Origin: Sulfurovum sp.
Lineage (GTDB): Bacteria; Campylobacterota; Campylobacteria; Campylobacterales; Sulfurovaceae
Length of the DNA: 64,000 nucleotides
Reading direction: 5' to 3'
Assembly (NCBI GenBank): GCA_027081115.1
Contig: JALWLD010000112.1
Span: forward strand, 148,230 to 212,229
The translations under genes were made by a program, and so were the position numbers. Numbering within the stretch: position 1 is the first letter of the stretch; each line of letters starts with the position of its first letter. The notes under the pieces were generated by a model, which was not told where the DNA came from, searched no databases, and worked only from the letters and a program-made list of their open reading frames with translations. This document shows, one piece after another, positions 53,365 to 61,341 of this stretch.

Positions 53365-53396
53365 AGAGTAATATAAATATATAACATTTTAGTTAC
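53365..53396 (-). promoter_or_regulatory. Pho box and -10 of the second PhoB-like regulator
   Basis: Units GTAACTAAAAT (53386-53396) and GTTATATATTT (53375-53385), spacer ATAT, weak -10 TACTCT (53370-53365). Confidence 0.7.
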
Positions 53397-53433
53397 AAAA
53401 AAAATAAGATAAGAAAAGATAAAGAGGGGAAAA

Positions 53434-53462
53434 TACACGGTATACAGAATGCATACCATGTG
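53434..53462 (-). terminator. Terminator of the PiT transporter gene
   Basis: On the minus strand CAC-GGTAT-type arms (CACATGGTAT ... ATACCGTG) form a stem with a few unpaired bases around a loop, followed by TATTTTCCCCTCTTT, 10 bp after the PiT stop. Confidence 0.55.
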
Positions 53463-53471
53463 AAGGATAGT

Positions 53472-55013
53472 TTACGCACCAATACCTTTTAATACATAAA
53501 AGATAATGGCTGAAAGCATAGCAGCAGCAGGTACTGTAATGACCCATGCTGCAATAATTTTCTTAACCATACCACGTTTTACATAATTTTCACGAAGTGA
53601 TTTTTTAAGACTTTTTACTTTTTTCTTTTTATATTTCAATTGAGCCATCAACTCAACCTGTCTCTTATAATCTTCTTCTGTTTTCAGAGCTTCAAGTTCT
53701 GCCTTCAATGCATTTTGTTTTTCTATAGCTTCTTGAAGTTTCATCTGTTTTTCACCCATATCTTTAGAATCAAGCCACTCTCTTAGGAAACCAACACCAA
53801 AGATAGCACCTACTGCAATGTGTGTAGAAGAGACCGGTAATCCTAACTGAGAAGCGATAACCACCGTGATTGCTGCAGCCATCATAATAGAGAAAGCTCT
53901 CATCTGGTCAAGCTCTGTAATTTCAGACCCTACTGTCTTAATAAGTCTAGGACCAAAAAGTGCCAAACCAATAGAGATACCTACTCCACCAACAACCATG
54001 ACCCATAAAGGAATAGCTACTTTTGTTGCCACCTCTGTATTTGTCAATGCATCATAAACAGCAGCCAAAGGACCAACAGCATTGGCAACATCATTTGCAC
54101 CATGTGCAAAACTCAAAAGTGCCGCTGCAAAAATAAGCGGGATAGTAAAGAGGATATTCAATGCGTCTCTTGTATTCTCCATACCCACAACTCTTTTGGC
54201 AATTCTAGGTTTTACCAATGAGAATGTTACACCTGCCCCAATAAGACCAAAGATCAATGCTACCCAGATACTTGGTTTCTTCGTTTGAGGAAGAAAAGAG
54301 AGCGTATCTACAATAACTGGCCAGATTTTTTTCAAGCCTTTGACTGTAAGATATGTAATAAATGCTGCTGCCATCACTGCAACCAATACAGGTACTACTT
54401 TTTTTGCTGCTGCAAGTTTATCTTCTTTGTAAAGGATCTGAGACTTAATAATATAAAGGAAGATAGCTGCAATCACACCACCAAGTACAGGAGAAATAAC
54501 CCATGACGCTGCGATCTTACCCATAGTACCCCAGGAAACGATGGCAAAACCACCTGCAGCTACACCTCCACCAAGTACACCACCAACAATAGAGTGTGTC
54601 GTAGAAACCGGTGCTTTAAGCCATGTTGCAAGGTTTAACCAAAGTGCAGCAGCGAGCAATGCTGCAGACATAGCATAGACAAAAACCATTGAGTCATTCC
54701 CAAAAGCAGCCGGGTCAATGATTCCTTTTTTAATGGTACCAACCACATCACCACCGGCGATAAGTGCACCAGATGCTTCAAAGATAGAAGCAATAAGTAT
54801 TGCCCCACCAATAGTCAAGGCACCCGAACCTACCGCAGGTCCTACATTATTCGCAACATCGTTTGCTCCAATGTTCATCGCCATATAGGCACCAAAAATT
54901 GCTGCAAGCACTAAAAAACCGCTATGTGTTGCATGGTCTACCAGAGAGTTCGCATAAAAAGCCACTGCCACTGCAAAGCCTGCTCCAAGTATCATTTTCA
55001 TCGTGTTATTCAT
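53472..55013 (-). CDS. pit: PiT-family inorganic phosphate transporter
   Basis: 513 residues. Two PHO4 repeats each carry the signature GANDVANNVGPAVGSGAL (49-66) and HGANDVANAVGPLAAVYD (about 303-320), with about ten helices. A charged coiled coil of about 75 residues (KQMKLQEAIEKQNALKAELEALKTEED...) lies before the last helix. It imports phosphate with a cation (H+ or Na+). A Pho box with a consensus TATAAT precedes it, so this low-affinity system seems to be induced at low phosphate, unlike E. coli pitA. Confidence 0.93.
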   Translation of the reverse strand: MNNTMKMILGAGFAVAVAFYANSLVDHATHSGFLVLAAIFGAYMAMNIGANDVANNVGPAVGSGALTIGGAILIASIFEASGALIAGGDVVGTIKKGIIDPAAFGNDSMVFVYAMSAALLAAALWLNLATWLKAPVSTTHSIVGGVLGGGVAAGGFAIVSWGTMGKIAASWVISPVLGGVIAAIFLYIIKSQILYKEDKLAAAKKVVPVLVAVMAAAFITYLTVKGLKKIWPVIVDTLSFLPQTKKPSIWVALIFGLIGAGVTFSLVKPRIAKRVVGMENTRDALNILFTIPLIFAAALLSFAHGANDVANAVGPLAAVYDALTNTEVATKVAIPLWVMVVGGVGISIGLALFGPRLIKTVGSEITELDQMRAFSIMMAAAITVVIASQLGLPVSSTHIAVGAIFGVGFLREWLDSKDMGEKQMKLQEAIEKQNALKAELEALKTEEDYKRQVELMAQLKYKKKKVKSLKKSLRENYVKRGMVKKIIAAWVITVPAAAMLSAIIFYVLKGIGA

Positions 55014-55047
55014 CGTTTACCTTTGTCAAAGAGTGTTAATTTTATGG

Positions 55048-55079
55048 ATTATAGATAAAAAGTATTACAATAATATTAC
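55048..55079 (-). promoter_or_regulatory. Pho box and -10 of pit
   Basis: Units GTAATATTATT (55069-55079) and GTAATACTTTT (55058-55068), spacer TATC, consensus -10 TATAAT (55053-55048). Confidence 0.8.
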
Positions 55080-55120
55080 CAAATTGTAATCAACTATTTG
55101 TAAGAGATAAATGGAAAGGT

Positions 55121-55163
55121 AAAAAGAAAAAGATTGACACCTTGAAACTTTGTTTAAGGTGTC
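55121..55163 (-). terminator. Intrinsic terminator of the porin gene
   Basis: GACACCTT (55136-55143) and AAGGTGTC (55156-55163) form an 8-bp stem with further pairing inside; on the minus strand it is followed by a T-rich run (CTTTTTCTTTTT). It lies 22 bp after the porin stop. Confidence 0.75.
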
Positions 55164-55184
55164 GAATATAAGAGAGTGACTATA

Positions 55185-56336
55185 TTAGAATTTAATAATA
55201 GCGTCTAACTGCACACGTTCATAGTTTGGTTCCATTCCTGATACTTTACTGTTACTTTCATAAAGTTTGTCGAAAAAGAAGTTACCCGCAAGATATATAT
55301 GTTCCCCAAATTTATATTTGACTCTGATCGCATGACCACTCGCTGCTGTACCACCACCAAAGTTATCTGAATCACTATATGCACCTAGTGCTGCATCTTC
55401 TTGTAGATCTGTATAAGAGTATTTTACCTGCCACTCACCAACATGCTTGGCTTTACCCAGCTGAAGTGCCAGATCATACCCAAAATTATTATCACTCGCT
55501 GCAACGTTATACACAAAGCCAGCTGCAACTTTAAACGGCATACCCAATACATCTTTAAACTGTAGTTCTCCAAAACCTTCTACAAGATGGTAATTATTTG
55601 TATAACGATTATTCGCATCTACGGTGTTACCTTTAGATTTTCCAAAAAGCGTTGTATTGCCTTTTAAACCATCATAGTAATAAATACCCGCACCCAAATT
55701 AAGTTTTGCAAAGTTCAGTTTTGTTTTGTATACATATTGCGCTAAAAAGAGGTTTACATCATCTTCTGCAACAGAATTCTCTTCCAAAGTCGGTTGGTTA
55801 ATACCAAGCGTGATGATCTTTGTGTCATCTTTGTATTGGTAGTTTACTCCATTCATTGAGACATCATTATCCCAAACAAGCTGAGACTTGACAGGTCTAT
55901 ACATCAAATAAGCCTGTCTACCTATCTCATAAGTAGAGTTACCCGACTTATACGTAAGGCCTAAAACATTGAATCTAAGCGATTGAAAAAAATAGTCGCT
56001 CAACGGCTTGTCATCAAGGAATGTCTGATTTCCTGAGGTTGGATTTCCAAAACCACTTCTCATACCAACATCAAATTCAAGGTTATCCGTCAGATCAATC
56101 TTTACACCTAGTCTTAAACGATATCTGTTTCTATATTTATTTGCGTCATCATCTCTTTCAATACTCTCATATCTTAATCTCAGGTCACCTTTGAAGTGAA
56201 CTCTACTGAATATGCCTTCTGCAGATATAGGTGTAGTACTGTTCATCTCTTCGATTCGTTCATGTGGTGTGCTGATATCTCCTTCAGCCATTGATACTGT
56301 TGCCAGTGTTGCCATTAATAATGCAATTTTTTTCAT
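55185..56336 (-). CDS. Outer membrane porin of the phosphate island
   Basis: 383 residues with signal peptide (MKKIALLMATLATVSMAEG). The mature protein is made of alternating amphipathic beta strands (GDLRLRYESIERDDDANKYRNRYRLRLGVKIDL) and ends in VQLDAIIKF with the terminal Phe of barrel proteins; it looks like a 16- to 18-strand porin. Arg/Lys-rich strands would suit anions. A Pho box (56377-56398) makes phosphate or polyphosphate uptake the most likely role; substrate specificity is inferred from that alone. Confidence 0.82.
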   Translation of the reverse strand: MKKIALLMATLATVSMAEGDISTPHERIEEMNSTTPISAEGIFSRVHFKGDLRLRYESIERDDDANKYRNRYRLRLGVKIDLTDNLEFDVGMRSGFGNPTSGNQTFLDDKPLSDYFFQSLRFNVLGLTYKSGNSTYEIGRQAYLMYRPVKSQLVWDNDVSMNGVNYQYKDDTKIITLGINQPTLEENSVAEDDVNLFLAQYVYKTKLNFAKLNLGAGIYYYDGLKGNTTLFGKSKGNTVDANNRYTNNYHLVEGFGELQFKDVLGMPFKVAAGFVYNVAASDNNFGYDLALQLGKAKHVGEWQVKYSYTDLQEDAALGAYSDSDNFGGGTAASGHAIRVKYKFGEHIYLAGNFFFDKLYESNSKVSGMEPNYERVQLDAIIKF

Positions 56337-56366
56337 CTTACTCGTCCTTGTTATTTTATGGGCAGA

Positions 56367-56398
56367 AGTATAGAAAAATTTGGTTACAAAATTATTAC
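56367..56398 (-). promoter_or_regulatory. Pho box and -10 of the porin gene
   Basis: Units GTAATAATTTT (56388-56398) and GTAACCAAATT (56377-56387), spacer TTTC, -10 TATACT (56372-56367). A further GTAAT-type unit lies 17 bp upstream. Confidence 0.8.
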
Positions 56399-56482
56399 GG
56401 AAATATTATGTATTACAAAATGGTTTAAAATTTAGCAGAGGGTTTCATAATGCGCCTAAAAATAGGCTTTCACTATGATGTT

Positions 56483-57016
56483 TTAATCTTCATTGGGGTA
56501 AGCGTTAAATCTGGCACCTTTTTCATCTAGATACTCAACCATTTTTTTCTGACCCAATTTTTTAGCATAATCTTTAGCTGACATACCAGATTTGTCTACC
56601 TGATTGACTTCTCCACCATTGTCTAACAAGAGCTGCATCATATCGAGGTCATGAAAACACGCAGCAAGCATTACCGGGGTAATTCCACTCTTACGTTTAC
56701 TACTGTTCAGATCAAAGCCTCTATCAATACAAAATTGGATGACATCTTTGCGCTTAAACTTGATCGCCATATCAAGTGCAGAGATTCCATCAGAATCTGT
56801 TTCATGAAGATCTACACCATTCTCAAGCATCAACTCAAGCATTTCCATGCAGGCATATTTACGTATGGCATAAAAAAATGGTGAAATTTCGTCATAATCT
56901 TCCAGTTCATACTCTTCCCCTATCAAAATAGGCTTTTTCAAGTCGGCTCCCTCTTTAAGCAGAGATTTCATTTTTGCTACAGAATCATTTTCTATGGCTT
57001 GGGTCATGGCATTCAT
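56483..57016 (-). CDS. Ankyrin repeat protein
   Basis: 177 residues with about five ankyrin repeats: NGVDLHETDSDGISALDMAIKFKRKDVIQFCIDRGFDLN, SGITPVMLAACFHDLDMMQLLLDNGGEVN, and SGMSAKDYAKKLGQKKMVEYLDEKG are clear. No signal peptide, so it is cytoplasmic. Ankyrin proteins bind partners; this one lies beside phosphate genes, but nothing shows a link. Its start is 13 bp from the Pho box that points the other way. Confidence 0.8.
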   Translation of the reverse strand: MNAMTQAIENDSVAKMKSLLKEGADLKKPILIGEEYELEDYDEISPFFYAIRKYACMEMLELMLENGVDLHETDSDGISALDMAIKFKRKDVIQFCIDRGFDLNSSKRKSGITPVMLAACFHDLDMMQLLLDNGGEVNQVDKSGMSAKDYAKKLGQKKMVEYLDEKGARFNAYPNED

Positions 57017-57028
57017 TGGAACTCCTTT

Positions 57029-57060
57029 GTTACTCTTTTGTAACTAGTATACTATAGTAT
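57029..57060 (+). promoter_or_regulatory. Pho box and -10 of the 42-residue gene
   Basis: Plus-strand units GTTACTCTTTT (57029-57039) and GTAACTAGTAT (57040-57050), spacer ACTA, -10 TAGTAT (57055-57060). Transcription should start near 57067. Confidence 0.7.
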
Positions 57061-57105
57061 TTCAAATCTCAAAAACATGAGATAAATTGATAAGAAAGGA
57101 AAGAG

Positions 57106-57234
57106 ATGAAGATACGTAAAACACTGAAAGAGATCGTCAAAAAAGACGGAAAACACTCGTTTACTGCAAGAATGGTAAACAGACTGAAACACTCAAAAGA
57201 GTTCAGCTACCTTGTAGATGTGAGCAGAGTATAA
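57106..57234 (+). CDS. 42-residue basic protein, unknown, behind a Pho box
   Basis: ATG at 57106 with AAGGAAAGAG upstream; 42 codons to TAA at 57234. The peptide starts MKIRKTLKEIVKKDGKHSFT and ends LVDVSRV; it is basic and helical with no Cys. The promoter at 57029-57060 has the same Pho box geometry as pstS, so the gene should be induced on phosphate starvation. Codon use and the ribosome site support coding. It may be a small regulator of a transporter, enzyme or RNA. It is too short for routine annotation and matches no family I know. Confidence 0.65.
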   Translation: MKIRKTLKEIVKKDGKHSFTARMVNRLKHSKEFSYLVDVSRV

Positions 57235-57244
57235 ATCTAACTAC

Positions 57245-57556
57245 TTATGAACCAAAAGGGTTCATCCCACCCATCATTCCCATCGCCTGAGATTTTTTAT
57301 TATCTTCTATCATTTTAGTTACGTCATTCATAGCAGAGATCAGTAATATTTGAAGTGACTCTTTATCATCCAATAAAGAATCATCTATATTCATATCTAT
57401 CACTTCACCCGAACCATTCGCTGTGATCTCAATAAGACCACCACCGGCTTTTGCTGTAAACTCAACATTTTTAGCCTGCTCTTGCATCTCTTTGGCTTTC
57501 TCTTGCATCTGTCCGATCATCTCAGACATTTTACCCATATCTAAACCTTCAAACAT
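57245..57556 (-). CDS. YbaB/EbfC-family nucleoid-associated protein
   Basis: 103 residues. [62 protein letters not shown] is the standard YbaB fold, which forms a dimer that binds DNA. Often encoded near recR or dnaX; here it follows panD with no gap (the next gene ends at 57557). Confidence 0.93.
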   Translation of the reverse strand: MFEGLDMGKMSEMIGQMQEKAKEMQEQAKNVEFTAKAGGGLIEITANGSGEVIDMNIDDSLLDDKESLQILLISAMNDVTKMIEDNKKSQAMGMMGGMNPFGS

Positions 57557-57925
57557 CTATTCTAGACCTTCAAATTCTTGTGCAATTGTATTGTCATCAT
57601 CCAAGATGACAATCTTTGGCAAATGTCTGTCTGCTTCTTCTTCACTCATACTTGCATAGGCAATAATAATAATTTTATCACCTTTGTGTACTTTTCTTGC
57701 AGCAGCACCATTCAAACAGATATCGCCTTTACCTCTCTCTCCAGAGATAATATAGGTAGAAAAACGCTCACCATTATTTATATTTACAATGTCTATCTTT
57801 TGACCAACACGCATACTTGCAGCGTCTAAAAGATTTTGATCTATGGTAATTGAGCCCACATAATTCAAATTTGCATCTGTTACGGTAGCTCTATGTAATT
57901 TAGAATAAAGCATTGTAATGTTCAT
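57557..57925 (-). CDS. panD: Aspartate 1-decarboxylase
   Basis: 122 residues from ATG 57925 ([20 protein letters not shown]); the longer frame adds an unrelated 16 residues. The proenzyme cleaves itself at Gly24-Ser25 in YVGSITID to give the pyruvoyl group. [42 protein letters not shown] is typical. It makes beta-alanine for coenzyme A. It abuts the ybaB-like gene. Confidence 0.97.
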   Translation of the reverse strand: MNITMLYSKLHRATVTDANLNYVGSITIDQNLLDAASMRVGQKIDIVNINNGERFSTYIISGERGKGDICLNGAAARKVHKGDKIIIIAYASMSEEEADRHLPKIVILDDDNTIAQEFEGLE

Positions 57926-58080
57926 AATTGTTCCTATTTTCTTTAAAATTGCGGCATTATACCAAAATCCCACACCAAATCGTTAACAATATTATACTGT
58001 AATTGTGAAAAAATGGTGTAGTAGTATATAAATCATGATATATCGCGATTCAGAACAGTCAAGTTCTGAATAAAAAAGTC

Positions 58081-58458
58081 TTATCTTGCCATTTGAGACG
58101 GAGGTACAGGATCGCCCCACATCTCGTCCGGGATCACATACTCAGAGACTATGTTTCCACCAATGATATGCTCATCTATGATTCTGTCGATCTTCTCTTT
58201 CGTAAGACCTACATACATGGTATGACCTGGTTCTACAAGCATGACTGGACCTTGCTGACAACGGTTAAGACAACCTGTCTGTATTGGCTGTACTGTCCCA
58301 ATAATTCCTTTCATCATAAGGCTTTGTGCCAAATGTTGAAAAAGTTGTGCAGATTCAGGATCATTCTGACTTACACAAGAAGGTTTTGGCATTCCCGGAG
58401 GTGCTGACTGTTGACATTTAAATATATAGAACGCTGGTTGTGGTACACCTGGCATCAT
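58081..58458 (-). CDS. Thioredoxin-like [2Fe-2S] ferredoxin
   Basis: 125 residues. Cysteines C15 and C28 (FKCQQSAPPGMPKPSC) and a second pair in GCLNRCQQGPVMLVEP follow the spacing of thioredoxin-fold [2Fe-2S] ferredoxins (C-x12-C ... C-x3-C). The C-terminus ends in a Pro-rich tail. It is a one-electron carrier; partner unknown. It is divergent from the FmdE/hemerythrin cluster and separated by 146 bp that should hold both promoters. Confidence 0.85.
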   Translation of the reverse strand: MMPGVPQPAFYIFKCQQSAPPGMPKPSCVSQNDPESAQLFQHLAQSLMMKGIIGTVQPIQTGCLNRCQQGPVMLVEPGHTMYVGLTKEKIDRIIDEHIIGGNIVSEYVIPDEMWGDPVPPSQMAR

Positions 58459-58604
58459 GGTAAATCCTTTAGGTTTAATTTTAATTAGGAGTATTTTACT
58501 CGTATTTACTTAATTAAAGTTTAGAGCTACTCTTGATAAGTATCAACCCTTGCCCTTTCTACTTGTAATATAATACTTTAATTCGTTTGATAAAAGGAAT
58601 GTTT

Positions 58605-59213
58605 ATGCATTATCCAGATTTTTTTGACAAAGTGCCCTCTATTACGCTCCAGGATCCTTTAAGTGATTTTCTAGGTGCATTTGAAGAGGGAAAAATAGAA
58701 ATAAAGTATCTTGAGTGTGTCAAACTGGCAGGACATTCCTGTCCTACAGTCGCAGGTGCATACCTTATGGCACTACAAGGTCTTAAAGCACTTTATGGAG
58801 ATACCCTACCGCAAAGAGGCTTCATAAAAGTCTCCATGAGGAACAATGAAACAGATGGTGTTACTGGTGTTATTTGTAATGTCATCTCTTTTATTGTTGG
58901 GGCTGGTGGAGCTGGTGGGTTTAAAGGACTCAATGGTATCTATGCAAGAAACAACCTTCTTGCCTATAATGAAAAGATACCAAGTGAAGTACAATTGTGC
59001 AGAACTGACACAGGAGAGTGCGTGAACTTAAATTACGATGCCTCTATGATCCCCGCAGACCCAATGATGCAACCTCTGATGGGTAAAGCACTGCAAGGGC
59101 AGGCAACAGATGAAGAGAAAAAACAATTTGGTGTACTATGGCAGGCACGGGTAGAGAAGATCTTACTCTCAGAAGAACTATGGGAATCCATGGTTACCAT
59201 CACTAAAGGATAG
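58605..59213 (+). CDS. FmdE-family protein
   Basis: 202 residues from ATG 58605, which has AAAAGGA 6 bp upstream; earlier TTG and ATG starts overlap that site. The FmdE core is CVKLAGHSCPTVAGAYLMALQGLKALYG with the conserved His44-x-Cys46, and RNNETDGVTGVICNVISFI. The family is named for a methanogen enzyme subunit but is widespread in bacteria as small metal- or haem-binding proteins of unsettled role. It begins a four-gene cluster with hemerythrin, DUF2249 and a membrane protein. Confidence 0.75.
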   Translation: MHYPDFFDKVPSITLQDPLSDFLGAFEEGKIEIKYLECVKLAGHSCPTVAGAYLMALQGLKALYGDTLPQRGFIKVSMRNNETDGVTGVICNVISFIVGAGGAGGFKGLNGIYARNNLLAYNEKIPSEVQLCRTDTGECVNLNYDASMIPADPMMQPLMGKALQGQATDEEKKQFGVLWQARVEKILLSEELWESMVTITKG

Positions 59214-59215
59214 AT

Positions 59216-59656
59216 ATGAGTATTTCACAATTTATGACACAAGAACACAGAGATTGCGACACAGAGTTTGCTGAAGCAGAACAGGCAGCAGCCAATGGGG
59301 ACTGGGAAACAGCTGAAGAGAAATTCATGAAGTTCGCCAATGATACGCTACGTCATTTTAAAAGAGAAGAAGAAGAACTTTTTCCTGCTTTCGAAACACA
59401 AACAGGCAATTCAGAAGGTCCTACAATGGTAATGCGCTATGAACATGAGCAAGTTAGAGGCCTCATAGGTAAACTAGCCGGAGCAATTGAAGAGAAAGAC
59501 AAAGATGCTTATTTGTCTCTGTGTGAATCTATGATGATCCTACTGCAACAACACAATATGAAAGAAGAGCAAATGCTCTATGCTATGTGCGAAAGAATCT
59601 TACCAGAAGAAACAAAGGTTACTACTTTGGAAAAAATGAAAGCAGTTGAGCTCTAA
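59216..59656 (+). CDS. Hemerythrin (HHE) domain protein
   Basis: 146 residues. Metal ligands of a non-haem di-iron site are visible: HRDCD, HFKREEEELFP, YEHEQVRGLI and HNMKEEQMLY. The four-helix bundle is complete. Such proteins bind or sense O2 or NO, or act in iron-sulfur repair. It starts 2 bp after the FmdE stop, and DUF2249 follows 3 bp later, a combination common in nitric-oxide-stress gene sets. Confidence 0.9.
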   Translation: MSISQFMTQEHRDCDTEFAEAEQAAANGDWETAEEKFMKFANDTLRHFKREEEELFPAFETQTGNSEGPTMVMRYEHEQVRGLIGKLAGAIEEKDKDAYLSLCESMMILLQQHNMKEEQMLYAMCERILPEETKVTTLEKMKAVEL

Positions 59657-59659
59657 AAG

Positions 59660-59917
59660 ATGTCACCTATTAAGAAAATTGCACTGGATGCCAGAGACCT
59701 CGAACATCCAAGGCCACTTGAGCTTTCTATGAAAGCATTGCAAAAGTTAGATCAAGAGAGCTATTTTCACATGATCCATAGAAAAAACCCTATCCCACTT
59801 ATTGATCTTGCCTCTGAACAAAATTTTCAAGTCCTCAATAGAGAAGACTCTGAAGGGAATTGGCATATTCTGATTGCAAAAAATAAAGATATAGATCTGC
59901 AATCACTTTTGCCATAA
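59660..59917 (+). CDS. DUF2249 protein
   Basis: 85 residues. DARDLEHPRPLELSMKALQKLDQESYFHMIHRKNPIPLIDL follows the TusA-like DUF2249 pattern (LDxRxLxxPEP...). The family often sits beside hemerythrin proteins; its function is not known with certainty. It has no Cys in the usual TusA position. Confidence 0.85.
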   Translation: MSPIKKIALDARDLEHPRPLELSMKALQKLDQESYFHMIHRKNPIPLIDLASEQNFQVLNREDSEGNWHILIAKNKDIDLQSLLP

Positions 59918-59936
59918 GGCTACCTAAGGAGATACA

Positions 59937-61223
59937 ATGTTCAGCCAAAATGGACTCTCACTTGACCAAGCACCTCCCATATCTGTTGTATTTCGCTTCT
60001 TTTTTTCAGGCTCCCTCTTTGGGATGACTGCCGGTATTTTCGTTCTTCTCTTTCAGGCAGACATTTTTAATTCATACAGTACCGAAGCACTTATACTGAC
60101 TCATACACTCACACTTGGTGTCATGCTCTCTTTTATGTTTGCTGCACTCTTTCAAATGTTACCGGTCATTGCAGGTGTTGTTCTTCCAAGCCCCGTAAAA
60201 AAAGCTAATTTTGTCCAATACCCCTTTATTGTAGGGGTACTTTTACTACTCTTTGCCTTCTACACATCAAAATCTTGGCTCTTTATCGTGGCTTCTGTAT
60301 TACTGGGAGGAAGTATTTTTTATATTACTTCCATTATGTTAAGAAACCTTATCAAACTGCCCAATCACTCTGCCTCCTCAAAAGGGATGATGGTCGCACT
60401 GACTAGCCTAGCTATAGTAATTATACTGGCACTCTACATGACAGGCACACTCTCAGGAATTCTCGAAGGTAGCTACTACACTATAATTAAAAAGGCTCAC
60501 TACTCTTTTGGACTTTTTGGGTGGATAGCCCTACTCATCATCTCTATCTCTTTTCAAGTCATAGAGATGTTCTACGTTACCCCTGCCTATCCAAAGTTTG
60601 TTTCTGGGTATTTACCGCTTAAACTCTTTGCCTTACTGTCACTAGGCCTCATTATCTCATTTTTCATACCTACCATCTGGGCAGTTATCAACATCTTTTT
60701 GTCCTTGATACTCATTGGATATGCCCTTATAACTCTCAAACGCCTAACACAAAGAAAACGGCCCTTAACAGATGCAACCGTTTGGTTCTGGCGTTTGGGC
60801 CTAAGCTCCCTCATCATGAGTATGCTATGCATACTCATGACAGACTTTACAGAACAGGAGACACTCAAGCAACTCTCCTACATCTTTTTTGCTACTTTTG
60901 CACTGAGCATTGTTTTCGCTATGTTCTACAAAATAGTCCCATTTCTAACATGGTTCCACCTCAATGCACAAGGCTACTTCACTGCTCCAATGATGCATGA
61001 AGTTATCCATCCCAAAACAGCTATGAAACATCTTTACATCCACTTGACAACTGTTGTCACTTTTATATTGTCACTCTTTATACCATCCTTTATTTTCCTC
61101 GCAGGAATTTTAATGATACTATCATTTGGATGGATGACCTATCAAATTGTACATGCTTGGAAATTGTATCAGCATACACAAGCAAGTGGAGAAAAATTTG
61201 ACATGGGAATACCGAAGGCATAG
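59937..61223 (+). CDS. Polytopic membrane protein, haem-copper-oxidase-subunit-like
   Basis: 428 residues, about 12 helices. RFFFSGSLFGMTAGIFVLLF, then ILTHTLTLGVMLSFMFAALFQMLPVIAG and KAHYSFGLFGWIALLIISISFQVIEMFYVTPAYP carry His residues at spacings seen in CcoN/NnrS-like proteins, and the C-terminal half is more variable. It may bind haem and act in NO or O2 metabolism, judged with the preceding hemerythrin and DUF2249 genes. No copper or catalytic Tyr site of a true oxidase is seen. Confidence 0.65.
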   Translation: MFSQNGLSLDQAPPISVVFRFFFSGSLFGMTAGIFVLLFQADIFNSYSTEALILTHTLTLGVMLSFMFAALFQMLPVIAGVVLPSPVKKANFVQYPFIVGVLLLLFAFYTSKSWLFIVASVLLGGSIFYITSIMLRNLIKLPNHSASSKGMMVALTSLAIVIILALYMTGTLSGILEGSYYTIIKKAHYSFGLFGWIALLIISISFQVIEMFYVTPAYPKFVSGYLPLKLFALLSLGLIISFFIPTIWAVINIFLSLILIGYALITLKRLTQRKRPLTDATVWFWRLGLSSLIMSMLCILMTDFTEQETLKQLSYIFFATFALSIVFAMFYKIVPFLTWFHLNAQGYFTAPMMHEVIHPKTAMKHLYIHLTTVVTFILSLFIPSFIFLAGILMILSFGWMTYQIVHAWKLYQHTQASGEKFDMGIPKA

Positions 61224-61245
61224 TGAAAGATTGACATACTAATCT

Positions 61246-61264
61246 TAAAAGCGCAAGCTTTTTA
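61246..61264. terminator. Short bidirectional terminator
   Basis: AAAAGC-GCAA-GCTTTT, a 6-bp stem closed by a GNRA tetraloop and followed by T residues, between convergent genes. A second inverted repeat GTCTCTGTG / CACAGAGAC (61290-61298, 61313-61321) lies just after it. Confidence 0.6.
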
Positions 61265-61341
61265 CCCATCAATCATACGAAGTGTTTCTGTCTCTGTGAA
61301 CGATCTTGAAAGCACAGAGACGATTTGTTCGAAAGAAGATA

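Noticed and set aside
57017..57039. Pho box as a promoter of the ankyrin gene
   Set aside because: On the minus strand the repeats would put a -10 on top of the ATG; the plus-strand reading has a proper 4-bp gap and -10 toward the 42-residue gene.
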